Source of the DNA: an uncultured Sulfitobacter sp.
Lineage (GTDB): Bacteria > Pseudomonadota > Alphaproteobacteria > Rhodobacterales > Rhodobacteraceae
DNA length: 64,000 bases
Direction of reading: 5' to 3'
Assembly: GCF_947499945.1 (NCBI RefSeq)
Contig: NZ_CANMQD010000002.1
Coordinates: 186,001 to 250,000, forward strand
Below, piece after piece: positions 46,623 to 54,587 of the stretch. The position numbers and the translations under genes are program-made. The number at the start of each line of letters is the position of its first letter. Positions within the stretch are counted from its first letter, which is position 1. A model generated the notes under the pieces. The model was not told the DNA's origin. It did no database searches and saw nothing but the letters and a program-made list of their open reading frames with translations.

Positions 46623-47290
46623 TCATAACTGAAAAATTACGTTTGCAGCACGAGTAAATGTAGACAAGAATATTTTTGGATATCGGTCATAGCGTTTTGC
46701 GGTGCGTCAGTAGTCTTTATGCCTGCCAAAAACGCTCTCAATACCGCTGCACAGTTTGTCACATCGAACGTTCTTCTTGCGTGATTAGTGATCAGGAATG
46801 GAAGGCCTTTTGGCCCTTCTGACAAGGTTTACGGAACATTCCGCATCAATACCGCGGTTGGCGGCGCTGAAGAGATGGATCGAGTAATCGCTGGTGTCAT
46901 CGGTTGCACGTAATTGGTACTCAGGCAGGCCATTGTCTGACTGACTAGGTGTCCACACCCCTTTTCAACCACAAAATCAGGGTGAGTGGTGGGTTCTGGC
47001 CCCCTCGCCGGAACAGTCGAGTGGGTCGGATTGGCAGGTCCCGATGCTACTGATCCCGTTATGATCTGGGCGAATGCATCCATATCGCTCGAACGCTTCC
47101 AACGATTATGCAAAGTCGTGGGTGGCCCATGCACAGCGGGTGTAGCAGAGCAGCGTATGCGATTTCAGTTGAAGAGGATTATACCCCTCAAGACCCGCTG
47201 ACCGATGACATCTGGCTTACCTCGTCTTGCTAGGAAATGGCACCGCCAGCGCATCGCCTGCCGTTCGATCCGCCAGTGAAGATAAGTAAT
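46623..47290 (-). pseudogene. Degenerate IS5-family transposase
   Basis: No intact gene exists between yacG and tRNA-Phe, but the minus strand carries IS5-type transposase pieces in order. They are LHWRIERQAMRWRCHFLARR and RVLRGIILFN (stop) NRIRC, then GPPTTLHNRWKRSSDMDAFA (about 47100), and after an internal loss AANRGIDAEC, PSIPDH (stop) SRKKNVRCDK, SGIESVFGRHKDY (stop) and KRYDRYPKIFLSTFTRAANV, then a terminal stop at 46623. Compare the usual GRLKDWRRxATRYDRCPKVFLSA ending. Several stops, frameshifts and a deletion of roughly 100 codons make it inactive. Terminal inverted repeats were not identified. Confidence 0.75.
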
Positions 47291-47390
47291 CTGTTCCCGC
47301 CAACTTAAGGATTTTGGGTCACTATAACAGATTGTCATCGAAGTATTTGATATGTCCCGAGTCTAGTTTTGCGAGAAAGCAAAATGGGGC

Positions 47391-47419
47391 TGGACACGAG
47401 CAGCTTGAGACCCTAGAAC
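47391..47419 (+). promoter_or_regulatory. Promoter of tRNA-Phe
   Basis: TGGACA (-35) and TAGAAC (-10) with a 17-nt spacer, ending 31 nt before the tRNA. An ACCAG/CTGGT palindrome lies between the -10 and the tRNA. Confidence 0.55.
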
Positions 47420-47450
47420 GCGCTCACCCGACCAGTTTACTGGTCCCGGT

Positions 47451-47525
47451 GCCCGGGTAGCTCAGGGGTAGAGCAGTGGATTGAAAATCCTCGTGTCGGT
47501 GGTTCGATTCCGCCCCTGGGCACCA
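47451..47525 (+). tRNA. tRNA-Phe (GAA)
   Basis: Acceptor GCCCGGG pairs with CCTGGGC; D arm GCTCAGGGGTAGAGC; anticodon loop TTGAAAA with anticodon GAA; T arm GGTGGTTCGATTCCGCC; CCA is encoded. One U-U mismatch in the anticodon stem. Its 3' end borders an abrupt change to AT-rich sequence, a typical integration site. Confidence 0.95.
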
Positions 47526-47604
47526 TTTTAATACTACACAAAATCAACTACTTGCATGTTATACTGTGAATTTTTAGCACCCATAATTTGATCTGAAATT
47601 TAGT

Positions 47605-47624
47605 TGGTGACACACTGGTGACAC
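47605..47624 (+). repeat. Tandem TGGTGACAC repeat after the tRNA
   Basis: TGGTGACAC occurs twice at an 11-bp spacing, 80 nt past the tRNA. One helical turn spacing suits integrase arm-type sites. The remainder of 47526-47858 contains no recognisable gene. Confidence 0.4.
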
Positions 47625-47858
47625 GGAGTGAGTGCGCTAAATGCTTCTTGAATTGTTAGAAGCTGGCAGATAAGCCTTGAGCTCAGCTCAGTGAGACGAA
47701 GTGGCAGTCTTGATGATTTGAACTGCAAGTTCGAGTACATGAGTTCGCTCTTTGCCTCCATGCAGTATCGCAGCTCTTAAAAGAGGTCAAATTTCTAAAT
47801 GTTATGTACGAATACGATTCGCCCACTTGATTTTGAATAATTTCAAAACGCCTGACGT

Positions 47859-47894
47859 AACAAAAAAGACCCGCCAAAGCGGGCCTTTTTTGTT
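47859..47894. terminator. Bidirectional rho-independent terminator
   Basis: Stem GACCCGC/GCGGGCC (one wobble) with an AAAAAA run on one side and TTTTTT on the other, loop CAAA. It can end leftward transcription from the gene at 48027-49022 and rightward read-through from the tRNA. Confidence 0.85.
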
Positions 47895-48026
47895 AGTTTT
47901 CAGCGTCTTATACGAGAGTCTCTTTGGACTTAAACATCGCGGACACCTTTCGTGTTAGGTTGCGGTCACGTCTTCGTAAGGAATATATAGTAACAAGAGG
48001 TTAAATATGCAAACTCTTTGAACAAC

Positions 48027-49022
48027 TTATCCTATTTTTATAAGAGCTATAGTAAAGCCGTCACCTGGCAAAATCGGTGAAGTACAACGTGTCACATAAT
48101 CTGATGGCCGTGCTTCTCCCGCATCATTCGGTTGGACAAAAAACTTGTCGTTTAAGTGATGCTCTTCAAAAAACGGCCTTAAGTTATCATCCAAGCAGTT
48201 GATTTCTAAGCGTAACGATTCGACGATATGCCTAGAGACGAAAACAATAAGTGGGTCAGCTTCAAGATTCCAACGGCGAACTGATCGCTTGGATACTTTG
48301 TATAGATCTTTACCCTCCATGTTGTAAGAGTATGTTACTTGGACATCTGAGGTCGTTTTATCAACTAAGGGTTCAATATTCTCTCCGTCGATGACAACAC
48401 TGAACTCAGGGGAATAGTCCGCGCTCTTGGCATTATCTCCTGCAGAGAACACGTGCTTCCAATGTACATTTCCTCCCTTTTGAAATGGAATGAATTCTTC
48501 GATTGAGCTATCAGTAATTTCAACGATATTGTTGTCTGCATCAGCCCATTTTACCGTGATTGTTCGATCACTTGAACGAACATAAAAAGTCTTGTTATGC
48601 TGCATGCCTTGTTTAAGTTGTTCAACGATCCTCTCCTGCAAATCGCCACTCAACCCATTTTCATTGGAGAAATCTGGAATAAAAATATGTTTGCTCAGCT
48701 TGGCCCAAATTTCATCAATATCTTTTCTTCTTTTAAGTATTTCATCGCCAAAAAAAACGTCGGTTACGACTTCTCGAATAGCCTTGAAGGTATGGAGGAA
48801 CCGCACAAAAGCGCCGAGTATAGCACCAATTAAAATCATTCGCCCAAGGTCAAAGGCGAGCTGAGCATACCAAATTAAATTACTCGTAGCACCAACTGGT
48901 GTTGGAGCATGGAAATGGCCGAACAAGTATAGTCCGAGGCCAACCAATGTTAGAGAGCAAAAGCCTACTGCAGTTCCATACTTTTCAATGAACTCAGAGC
49001 ATAGTGTTTTTAACGGCTGCAT
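48027..49022 (-). CDS. Unknown protein with two N-terminal TM segments and a large soluble domain
   Basis: 331 residues, AAGGTAT before the ATG. TM1 is about residues 15-37 (VGFCSLTLVGLGLYLFGHF) and TM2 about 50-76 (AQLAFDLGRMILIGAILGAF). A charged linker (EILKRRKDIDEIWAKLSKHIF) leads to a soluble, predicted beta-rich domain from about 125 (FYVRSSDRTITVKWADADNN to the C terminus). I do not recognise a family. AT-rich codon use differs from core genes, consistent with transfer. The two-TM plus soluble sensor layout is shared with some phage-defence effectors, but no nucleotide cyclase or nuclease partner is adjacent. Confidence 0.7.
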   Translation of the reverse strand: MQPLKTLCSEFIEKYGTAVGFCSLTLVGLGLYLFGHFHAPTPVGATSNLIWYAQLAFDLGRMILIGAILGAFVRFLHTFKAIREVVTDVFFGDEILKRRKDIDEIWAKLSKHIFIPDFSNENGLSGDLQERIVEQLKQGMQHNKTFYVRSSDRTITVKWADADNNIVEITDSSIEEFIPFQKGGNVHWKHVFSAGDNAKSADYSPEFSVVIDGENIEPLVDKTTSDVQVTYSYNMEGKDLYKVSKRSVRRWNLEADPLIVFVSRHIVESLRLEINCLDDNLRPFFEEHHLNDKFFVQPNDAGEARPSDYVTRCTSPILPGDGFTIALIKIG

Positions 49023-49167
49023 TATACCTTGTGGCCCTCTTTATTTTTTAAAAAACTTATAGCGATTAGATACTTCAAATGCAAAAAGCTAGTAAGCGCA
49101 AGGAAACAAAGAAAACGGAATGCGGTACCGGACTGCATGGAGTTCTGTTTTGGGCTCATAACGGTCA

Positions 49168-49431
49168 TTATGAGACTTTGTAGATCATCTCATTTTCTGC
49201 TTCGTGTTGATTGTGAACGGTATCAACATAATCTGCCACCTCAGATACAACAAACCTTGTACTGCAATTCCCACGACCCGAGCTGCCAAGTTTCCGTTTC
49301 TGAGGGAATCCTGGGTTTTCTCGGCACCACCTGTCTATCGTCGCACGAGATACGTCAAACAGACGCATCAGGTCCTTGATTTTGCAGTAGGTGTTTTTTG
49401 AGATCCAAGTTGGCAGGTGTTCTTTTGACAT
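49168..49431 (-). CDS. AlpA/MerR-like helix-turn-helix DNA-binding protein
   Basis: 87 residues with AAAGGAC before the ATG. CKIKDLMRLFDVSRATIDRWCRENPGFPQKRKLG is the AlpA/excisionase-type HTH followed by a short wing; the C terminus (VVSEVADYVDTVHNQHEAE) resembles the VxxWI tail of AlpA proteins. These small proteins regulate or direct integrase action on prophages and islands. Supports island identity of this region. The flanking gap 49023-49167 holds no gene. Confidence 0.72.
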   Translation of the reverse strand: MSKEHLPTWISKNTYCKIKDLMRLFDVSRATIDRWCRENPGFPQKRKLGSSGRGNCSTRFVVSEVADYVDTVHNQHEAENEMIYKVS

Positions 49432-49616
49432 ATGAAAGTCCTTTGTTGGTTAACCGCTATGTCGAGTAACGGTTTCATGCACCGTAACCCCGACCTTTTC
49501 ACCAGAACGTTCTTGGCATCCTGTTTCAGCTGCGAGAGCGAAAGCCAACAAGAATACCTTTTTCCTCAGTCATCGCGAGTTGCCACATACCCATATTTCA
49601 TGTCTGCAAAGATGAA

Positions 49617-49772
49617 ATGCACGGAATTTTATTCGACATCGCTATTGGTGATGCTCTGGGCAACACATCAGAAGGATATCGTCCGCAAGATCGGAACCGG
49701 GCAATTGGTGAAATCAATAACTACCGGCCTCAGCGTCATGCAACCTCAATGGTCATTCTAATATGTCCTTGA
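49617..49772 (+). pseudogene. Truncated ADP-ribosylglycohydrolase (DraG-like) fragment
   Basis: A 51-codon frame reads MHGILFDIAIGDALGNTSEG, then YRPQDRNRAIGEINNYRPQR, before losing similarity and stopping at 49772. The GILxxIAxGDALGxxxE pattern is the N terminus of ADP-ribosylglycohydrolases (usually 260-350 residues); the metal-binding SDDTxL segment that should follow is missing. Probably a 5' remnant left by deletion. It overlaps a longer meaningless frame in another register (49432-49761). Confidence 0.55.
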
Positions 49773-49836
49773 AAACTCGTAGCTACCTTGAACTGATGAT
49801 CTACGTTGCAAAAGGCTTTTCCAGAATAGGTGATGA

Positions 49837-50055
49837 ATGAAGATCTTGGCGAAAGTCTCACGTGGGCCGCAGAAGGGTGAGATCGTCACGCCTCATCGCC
49901 ACGAAGATGGGACGTATGTCGTGTCTCTTAAACGTTTTGAGCGAGACTACATCCGTGTCACCACCTCGGAAGGCTTTGCGTCCGAAATTCGGAAGGGACT
50001 GAAAGGGCGCATGTCTTCACATGCCGTAAAGGGTCCACGGCTGTTCAGTCAATAA
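49837..50055 (+). CDS. Small basic hypothetical protein
   Basis: 72 residues, start ATG 49837 with AGGTGA nearby. Composition is basic (KILAKVSRGPQKGEIV..GTYVVSLKRFERDYIRV..RKGLKGRMSSH), suggesting a small beta-rich nucleic-acid-binding protein, but no family is recognised. Flanked by island remnants and non-coding DNA. Confidence 0.4.
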   Translation: MKILAKVSRGPQKGEIVTPHRHEDGTYVVSLKRFERDYIRVTTSEGFASEIRKGLKGRMSSHAVKGPRLFSQ

Positions 50056-50425
50056 TCGACACACATTTAAAAGTAACGGCCCAAAGCGGACGTTGACCAC
50101 CACCAATCGCGCTGCGTTGCAGCTTCACCGAAACGGATTTTTGTAGTCAGCGCAGCATGTTGACGAACTGGATAACCGCTGTGCGGGAAAAAACGGGCTT
50201 TCGCCACAGTTGCACCAACGTCCGGTCTTAACACTTTTCGTAGCTTTCGACGTGGTCTGGCGGCAGAAGTGGATGTGTGAACGCACCGCTGCCACATAAC
50301 AAATGTTCAAAGCGCCTATTTACTTGCAAGCTTATCGGCATTCGTTCGAAGGTCCCATGTTATCGCAATATTTCAGGATACCCGAATGCTGTGGAAACCT
50401 ACATCAATCTAGCTAACCGTCTGAA
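50056..50425. other. Non-coding region with a partial repeat
   Basis: 370 nt without a supportable gene. At 50080-50123 it contains CCCAAAGCGG followed by CTGCGTTGCAGC, matched in order and spacing at 59273-59316 just after the recombinase remnant. It also receives the 3' end of the deaminase gene's transcript; no clear terminator was seen. Confidence 0.4.
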
Positions 50426-50869
50426 CTATTCAGCGATATCTTCTGCCCAAAGTGCTGGTTTTTCTGTGATGAAGCGCTGCATCAGGGCGGTGCAATCAGG
50501 ATCATTGGCGACGATCACCTCCACGCCTTTGGAGCGCAGGAAATCTTCGTTGCCGCCAAAGTTTGTGTTCTCGCCTATCACCACACGTGGGATGCCGAAT
50601 TGGATGATCGTCCCGGTGCACATCATGCAAGGGCTCAGCGACGTATACAGCGTCGTGTCACGGTAGGTTTTCTGCCGTCCCGCTTTGCGCAGCGCGTCCA
50701 TTTCACCATGCGCAATCGGATCGCCCTTTTGCACACGTTGATTGCGGCCCTGCGAAACAATTTCTCCGCCACGTGCCAGAACGGACCCAATCGGGCAACC
50801 GCCTTCGTCAAATCCGGCTTTGGCCTCGTCGTAGGCGATGCGCAAAAGGCGTGTGTCATCTGCGTTCAT
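50426..50869 (-). CDS. Cytosine deaminase-like nucleobase deaminase (yeast Fcy1 type)
   Basis: 147 residues of the CMP/dCMP deaminase fold. Zinc site HGEMDA (His and catalytic Glu) near 54 and SPCMMCTGTII near 79. The following stretch FGIPRVVIGENTNFGGNEDFL and the C-terminal PALWAEDI resemble yeast cytosine deaminase more than guanine or tRNA deaminases. Expected to deaminate cytosine or a related cyclic amidine (creatinine is possible). Start overlaps the hydrolase stop (ATGA). Last gene of the transporter operon. Confidence 0.8.
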   Translation of the reverse strand: MNADDTRLLRIAYDEAKAGFDEGGCPIGSVLARGGEIVSQGRNQRVQKGDPIAHGEMDALRKAGRQKTYRDTTLYTSLSPCMMCTGTIIQFGIPRVVIGENTNFGGNEDFLRSKGVEVIVANDPDCTALMQRFITEKPALWAEDIAE

Positions 50870-51768
50870 GTGTTTGTGTCCTTTGCCGTCAGGATTGGGC
50901 CGGAATAGTAGGGCAGTTTTTCAACAGTAGGATGCCAAATGTCTGCCCGTTGCAATTGGTCCATATGATCGGCGATTTGTTCCAAAGTGGCAAACCAAAC
51001 GTCTTTGGTTTCCTGCGTTCTGGTGATCCAAGCCTCGACTTGGCTCCAGCGGGCCAACCGGCCGGTGAGAAAGGGATGGATGATCAACATGAAGAACCCG
51101 CCAGCATCATACTGCGCGTCGAATTCCTCCCAAAACCCTCCAAGACCTTTGGAGGGGGCTGCGACTGGCATCATATATCCGATTTCGTCGTAGTGAGCGA
51201 AGGGTGGCCAGTCGTCCGTCCCCCAATGCACTGGCATCTCGTAGAGCGACCCCTTTGCCGTTTTCAACTGATAGGGGATGTCATCCGCCATCATCGAGCT
51301 GTCGTAGCGCATCCCGTGTTCGATCATCAGATCCACCACTTCTTGCGTGATGTTGTAGACTGGCGCGCGATAGCCAAGCGGCTTTTGCCCGCAGATGCGT
51401 TGATGTATATCCAGCGTGCGCTCAAACCACTCACGCTGCTGGCCACGCGTTTTGATCGGGTCTTCATGTAGATACCCGTGGTGGCCAATCTCATGACCGT
51501 CTTTCAGGATCGCCTCCGCCACATCTGGATAGGTTTCCAGACACCAGCCAGGTATAAAGAACGATTGTTTCAGCCCCAGACGACGATAGGTGTCAAGGAT
51601 GCGAGGCAAAGCTACCAAAGGGCCGTAGCGGCCCATTGAGATAGGATAAAGGCGATCAAAGCTGTCCTCAGGCTTGGCGATGTGGATGAGACTGTCCGCA
51701 TCCATATCGAATGTAATCGCTACTGCACATTTCGCGCCATTTGGCCAAGGGATCGGATTGCGGATCAT
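50866..51768 (-). CDS. Polysaccharide deacetylase-fold hydrolase (allantoinase PuuE/imidase-like)
   Basis: 300 residues with the NodB metal site: TFDMDADS near 20 (Asp-Asp) and HEIGHHGYLHE near 92 (two His). RAPVYNITQEVVDLMIEHGM and IIHPFLTGR follow. No signal peptide, so it is cytoplasmic and unlikely to act on cell-wall sugar. Cytoplasmic members of this fold include PuuE allantoinase and cyclic imidases that open amide rings. Co-operon with a deaminase and an importer favours a ring-opening role on an imported heterocycle; substrate is unknown. Confidence 0.75.
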   Translation of the reverse strand: MIRNPIPWPNGAKCAVAITFDMDADSLIHIAKPEDSFDRLYPISMGRYGPLVALPRILDTYRRLGLKQSFFIPGWCLETYPDVAEAILKDGHEIGHHGYLHEDPIKTRGQQREWFERTLDIHQRICGQKPLGYRAPVYNITQEVVDLMIEHGMRYDSSMMADDIPYQLKTAKGSLYEMPVHWGTDDWPPFAHYDEIGYMMPVAAPSKGLGGFWEEFDAQYDAGGFFMLIIHPFLTGRLARWSQVEAWITRTQETKDVWFATLEQIADHMDQLQRADIWHPTVEKLPYYSGPILTAKDTNT

Positions 51769-51771
51769 GGA

Positions 51772-52857
51772 TTAACTTTCATTTAGAACGTGGGCGCTGG
51801 CAGTGTCCCATGACAGCCAGATTTCCGCACCGCTCTTGAGGTCGAACTTGGACAATTCGCGTTCCTGCATCTGGACTTTGAACTCATGGCCCTGTGCATC
51901 TTCCAGAAACAGCGTGACCATGGAGCCAACGAATTCCTCCGAGATCAACTTGCACTGCGCTTTGTTACTGCCCTCGGGCTCACCCATGGAAATGTGGACC
52001 AGATCAGCCGAGATGACAAAGCTGGCGTTATGGCCTTCGGTCAAACGTACTTCGTTTGTGGGCACGGTGAAGTCACCTGATGGCGTGGTGATACGTGCGG
52101 TGTCATCTGACAACGACGCGACATTGCCCGACAGGATATTATTACGCCCCACAAACTCGGCGACAAATTGGTTCGCAGGTTCTCGGTAGATGTCCTTAGG
52201 GGAGCCGATTTGGGCAATCTCGCCTTTACCCATGATGATGACGCGGTCTGCCATAGCAAAGGCTTCTGATTGGGAGTGGGTGACGTAAACAAAGGTAATG
52301 CCCAACTCTCGTTGTAGATCGGTCAGGACTGCCTGCATGCGGATCACAAGGTGGGCATCAAGCGCCGAGAGCGGCTCATCCAGTAGCAGAATCTGCGGTT
52401 CCATGACCAGTGACCGCGCAAGTGCTACGCGCTGTTTCTGGCCTCCGGACAGGGTCGAAATATCGCGATCCGCAAACTCGAGGATATCCATCTTGGCCAA
52501 CCATTTAAGAGCGCGTTCGCGCCGCTCGGCCTTGTCCACGCCACGCATTTTAAGGCCGAACTCGACGTTCTCGCGGGCTGTCAGAAATGGGAACAGCGCC
52601 AGCGATTGCCAGACCAGTGGCGTATCCCGCTCGTGCGGTGCCACATCGTTCATCCCGCGGTCGTTCAGGCGGATTTCACCGACGCTGGGGGTCTCAAGTC
52701 CGGCAAGCATCCGCAGGGTGGTGGTTTTCCCACAGCCAGATGGCCCCATGATTGCCAGAAATTCACCTTCGCGAATTTCGAAATCGAGCTCTTTCACCGC
52801 AACGAAATTGCCGAAGTTTTTTTGGACTTTGTCAAAGACAACCAGCGGTTTGCTCAT
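51772..52857 (-). CDS. ABC importer ATPase, spermidine/putrescine (PotA) type
   Basis: 361 residues. Walker A GPSGCGKTTTLRM near 38, Q-loop, signature LSGGQKQRVALARS, Walker B ILLLDEPLSALDAHL, and a C-terminal TOBE domain (about 285-355). ATGA overlap with the upstream permease and 3-nt gap to the hydrolase gene. Energises the two permeases; specificity is set by the binding protein. Confidence 0.9.
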   Translation of the reverse strand: MSKPLVVFDKVQKNFGNFVAVKELDFEIREGEFLAIMGPSGCGKTTTLRMLAGLETPSVGEIRLNDRGMNDVAPHERDTPLVWQSLALFPFLTARENVEFGLKMRGVDKAERRERALKWLAKMDILEFADRDISTLSGGQKQRVALARSLVMEPQILLLDEPLSALDAHLVIRMQAVLTDLQRELGITFVYVTHSQSEAFAMADRVIIMGKGEIAQIGSPKDIYREPANQFVAEFVGRNNILSGNVASLSDDTARITTPSGDFTVPTNEVRLTEGHNASFVISADLVHISMGEPEGSNKAQCKLISEEFVGSMVTLFLEDAQGHEFKVQMQERELSKFDLKSGAEIWLSWDTASAHVLNES

Positions 52858-53654
52858 GTTTTGATGCTCTTCATTTGGCGGCTGGCGAAAAAGACTTGGG
52901 CCAGCACAACGAGGGTCATGGAAATTAGAAATACAAAGGTCCCAATGGCATTGACCTGTGGGTCGATGTTGCCTTGAACGATCTCAAGGATGATCACTGG
53001 CAGGGTCTTGTTCAGACCGGAGACGAACCATGAAACGGCGAATTCATCGAAGGACACAGCAGCTGTCAGGAACAGCGCCGAGAAGATCGCGGGTTTGCAA
53101 AACGGAATGATGACATGGCGCATGGTTTGCCATTCGGAGCCGCCAAGGTTCCACGCGGCTGATTCCAGATCAGGATCCATCTGGTTCAGGCGCAACCGGA
53201 TGACGGCCATGGCAAAGGGTGCGGTTAAAACACTATGCGCGATGATGATCGAATAGAGTTGCCCTGACATGCCGATTTTCGAGAACCAAGCCAGCATAGC
53301 CAGCGCCATAATGATGAGCGGAATAGTGGGCGGCAGCAAGATCAAGGCGAGGTACGGACCCTTAAAGCGGAAGTTGTACCGAAAGTCGGAATACGCGGTG
53401 CAAAACCCAAGGAAGGTTGCGATGAGGGCGGTGGAGCACGACACGATCAAGCTGTTCAGTGCGGCCTCCCAAACATCGGGATCAGCGAGAATTTTTGCAT
53501 ACCATTCTGTCGTGAATTCGCCCAACGGAATGGTGGGGAACCGTTGGGAGTTGAACGAAAAGATCATGCTGAAAATGATTGGTGCAAAGACGAAGGCAAA
53601 TACCATCGCCACATAGATGCCAAGGACGACGTTAAGAGTGCGGCTCTGATTCAT
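52854..53654 (-). CDS. ABC importer permease (PotC-like)
   Basis: 266 residues from ATG 53654 with AAGGG upstream, overlapping the first permease stop (ATGA). About six TM segments and the EAA-loop LESAAWNLGGSEWQTMRHVIIPFCKPAI near 155. A longer frame upstream is inside the other permease gene and is discarded. Confidence 0.88.
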   Translation of the reverse strand: MNQSRTLNVVLGIYVAMVFAFVFAPIIFSMIFSFNSQRFPTIPLGEFTTEWYAKILADPDVWEAALNSLIVSCSTALIATFLGFCTAYSDFRYNFRFKGPYLALILLPPTIPLIIMALAMLAWFSKIGMSGQLYSIIIAHSVLTAPFAMAVIRLRLNQMDPDLESAAWNLGGSEWQTMRHVIIPFCKPAIFSALFLTAAVSFDEFAVSWFVSGLNKTLPVIILEIVQGNIDPQVNAIGTFVFLISMTLVVLAQVFFASRQMKSIKT

Positions 53655-54514
53655 TTCGCGCCCTTCTTCTTGCGGTATGCCAAGGCGATGCCAGTAAAGG
53701 CGATGGCGAAAAGCGTACCCATCATCATTATTGCGACCACTGCGGCACGTGGCCACTGCTGGCCTGATTTGGTGGTATCAAGGATCAAGATCGGCAAGGT
53801 GGGTTCCTGCGATCCACCCAGATAGAACGGGGCCACAAAGTCACCAAACGACAGGATGAAACAAAAGATAGCGGCGATGATTAGACCTGTCTTGGACAGC
53901 GGGATGATCACCTGCCAGATGGTTCTGAAGGCGGAGCAACCTAGGTTGCGGGCCGCCTCGATCAGGTTCTTGTCTATGTTGGCCATCGTCACAGTTTGCA
54001 AGATCACAACCAATGGCAGCGTCAGGGTCATATAGCCGACAAGTGTGCCGAAATTGGTGTTGAGCATCGTGTAGGGACCAAGGCCGATGTAGTTGAGCAT
54101 ACCGTTGATTACGCCATTCTCGGACAAGATGACGAACCATGAAAAGGTGCGTACCAGATAGCTTGTGAAAAACGGGATGATCAGCAGGAAGATTGCCCAG
54201 CGGCGGGTGTTTTCAGACGCGCGGAAAGCCAGTGCAAATGCGGCAGGAAAGGCGATGCACATCGCACAGAGGGTCGAGACCCCAGCTATGAAAACCGTGT
54301 ACCAATAGCTGTCCCAGAAGTATCCGCGGCTCAGCATCTTGGACCAGTTCACAAATTCGAACGCCTCGGTCATGCGGTAGTTCTTCACAAGGAAGAACGA
54401 CATCGCGACCATGAAGAGCACCGGTCCGACGAAGAAGATGAACTGCCAAAATATGATAGGAAGCCGCCATGTCAGCGCGTAGAGGTTGAGTTTTCGGTCG
54501 GCTGATGAAGGCAT
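53651..54514 (-). CDS. ABC importer permease (PotB-like)
   Basis: 287 residues, about six TMs; EAA loop IEAARNLGCSAFRTIWQVIIPLSKTGL near 193. Membrane partner of the PotC-like permease. ATG 54514; a 73-nt gap separates it from the binding-protein gene. Confidence 0.88.
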   Translation of the reverse strand: MPSSADRKLNLYALTWRLPIIFWQFIFFVGPVLFMVAMSFFLVKNYRMTEAFEFVNWSKMLSRGYFWDSYWYTVFIAGVSTLCAMCIAFPAAFALAFRASENTRRWAIFLLIIPFFTSYLVRTFSWFVILSENGVINGMLNYIGLGPYTMLNTNFGTLVGYMTLTLPLVVILQTVTMANIDKNLIEAARNLGCSAFRTIWQVIIPLSKTGLIIAAIFCFILSFGDFVAPFYLGGSQEPTLPILILDTTKSGQQWPRAAVVAIMMMGTLFAIAFTGIALAYRKKKGAK

Positions 54515-54587
54515 GTTCTAGGGGCAATCCTTTGGTGAAAAAGGGCGACCAGATGGCCGCCCGTTTATGTGTGTTCAGGTGACCCAA

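Noticed and set aside
47526..47858. A small RNA gene between tRNA-Phe and the terminator
   Set aside because: The terminator could end such an RNA, but no promoter other than that of the tRNA and no conserved structure could be identified.
49432..49761. 109-codon forward frame next to the AlpA-like gene
   Set aside because: The recognisable protein sequence in its second half (DraG-like) is in a different frame, so this frame is not the gene.
50866..51768. Calling the NodB-fold protein a peptidoglycan or chitin deacetylase
   Set aside because: It has no signal peptide or anchor and sits in a cytoplasmic catabolic operon, so a cell-wall role is unlikely.
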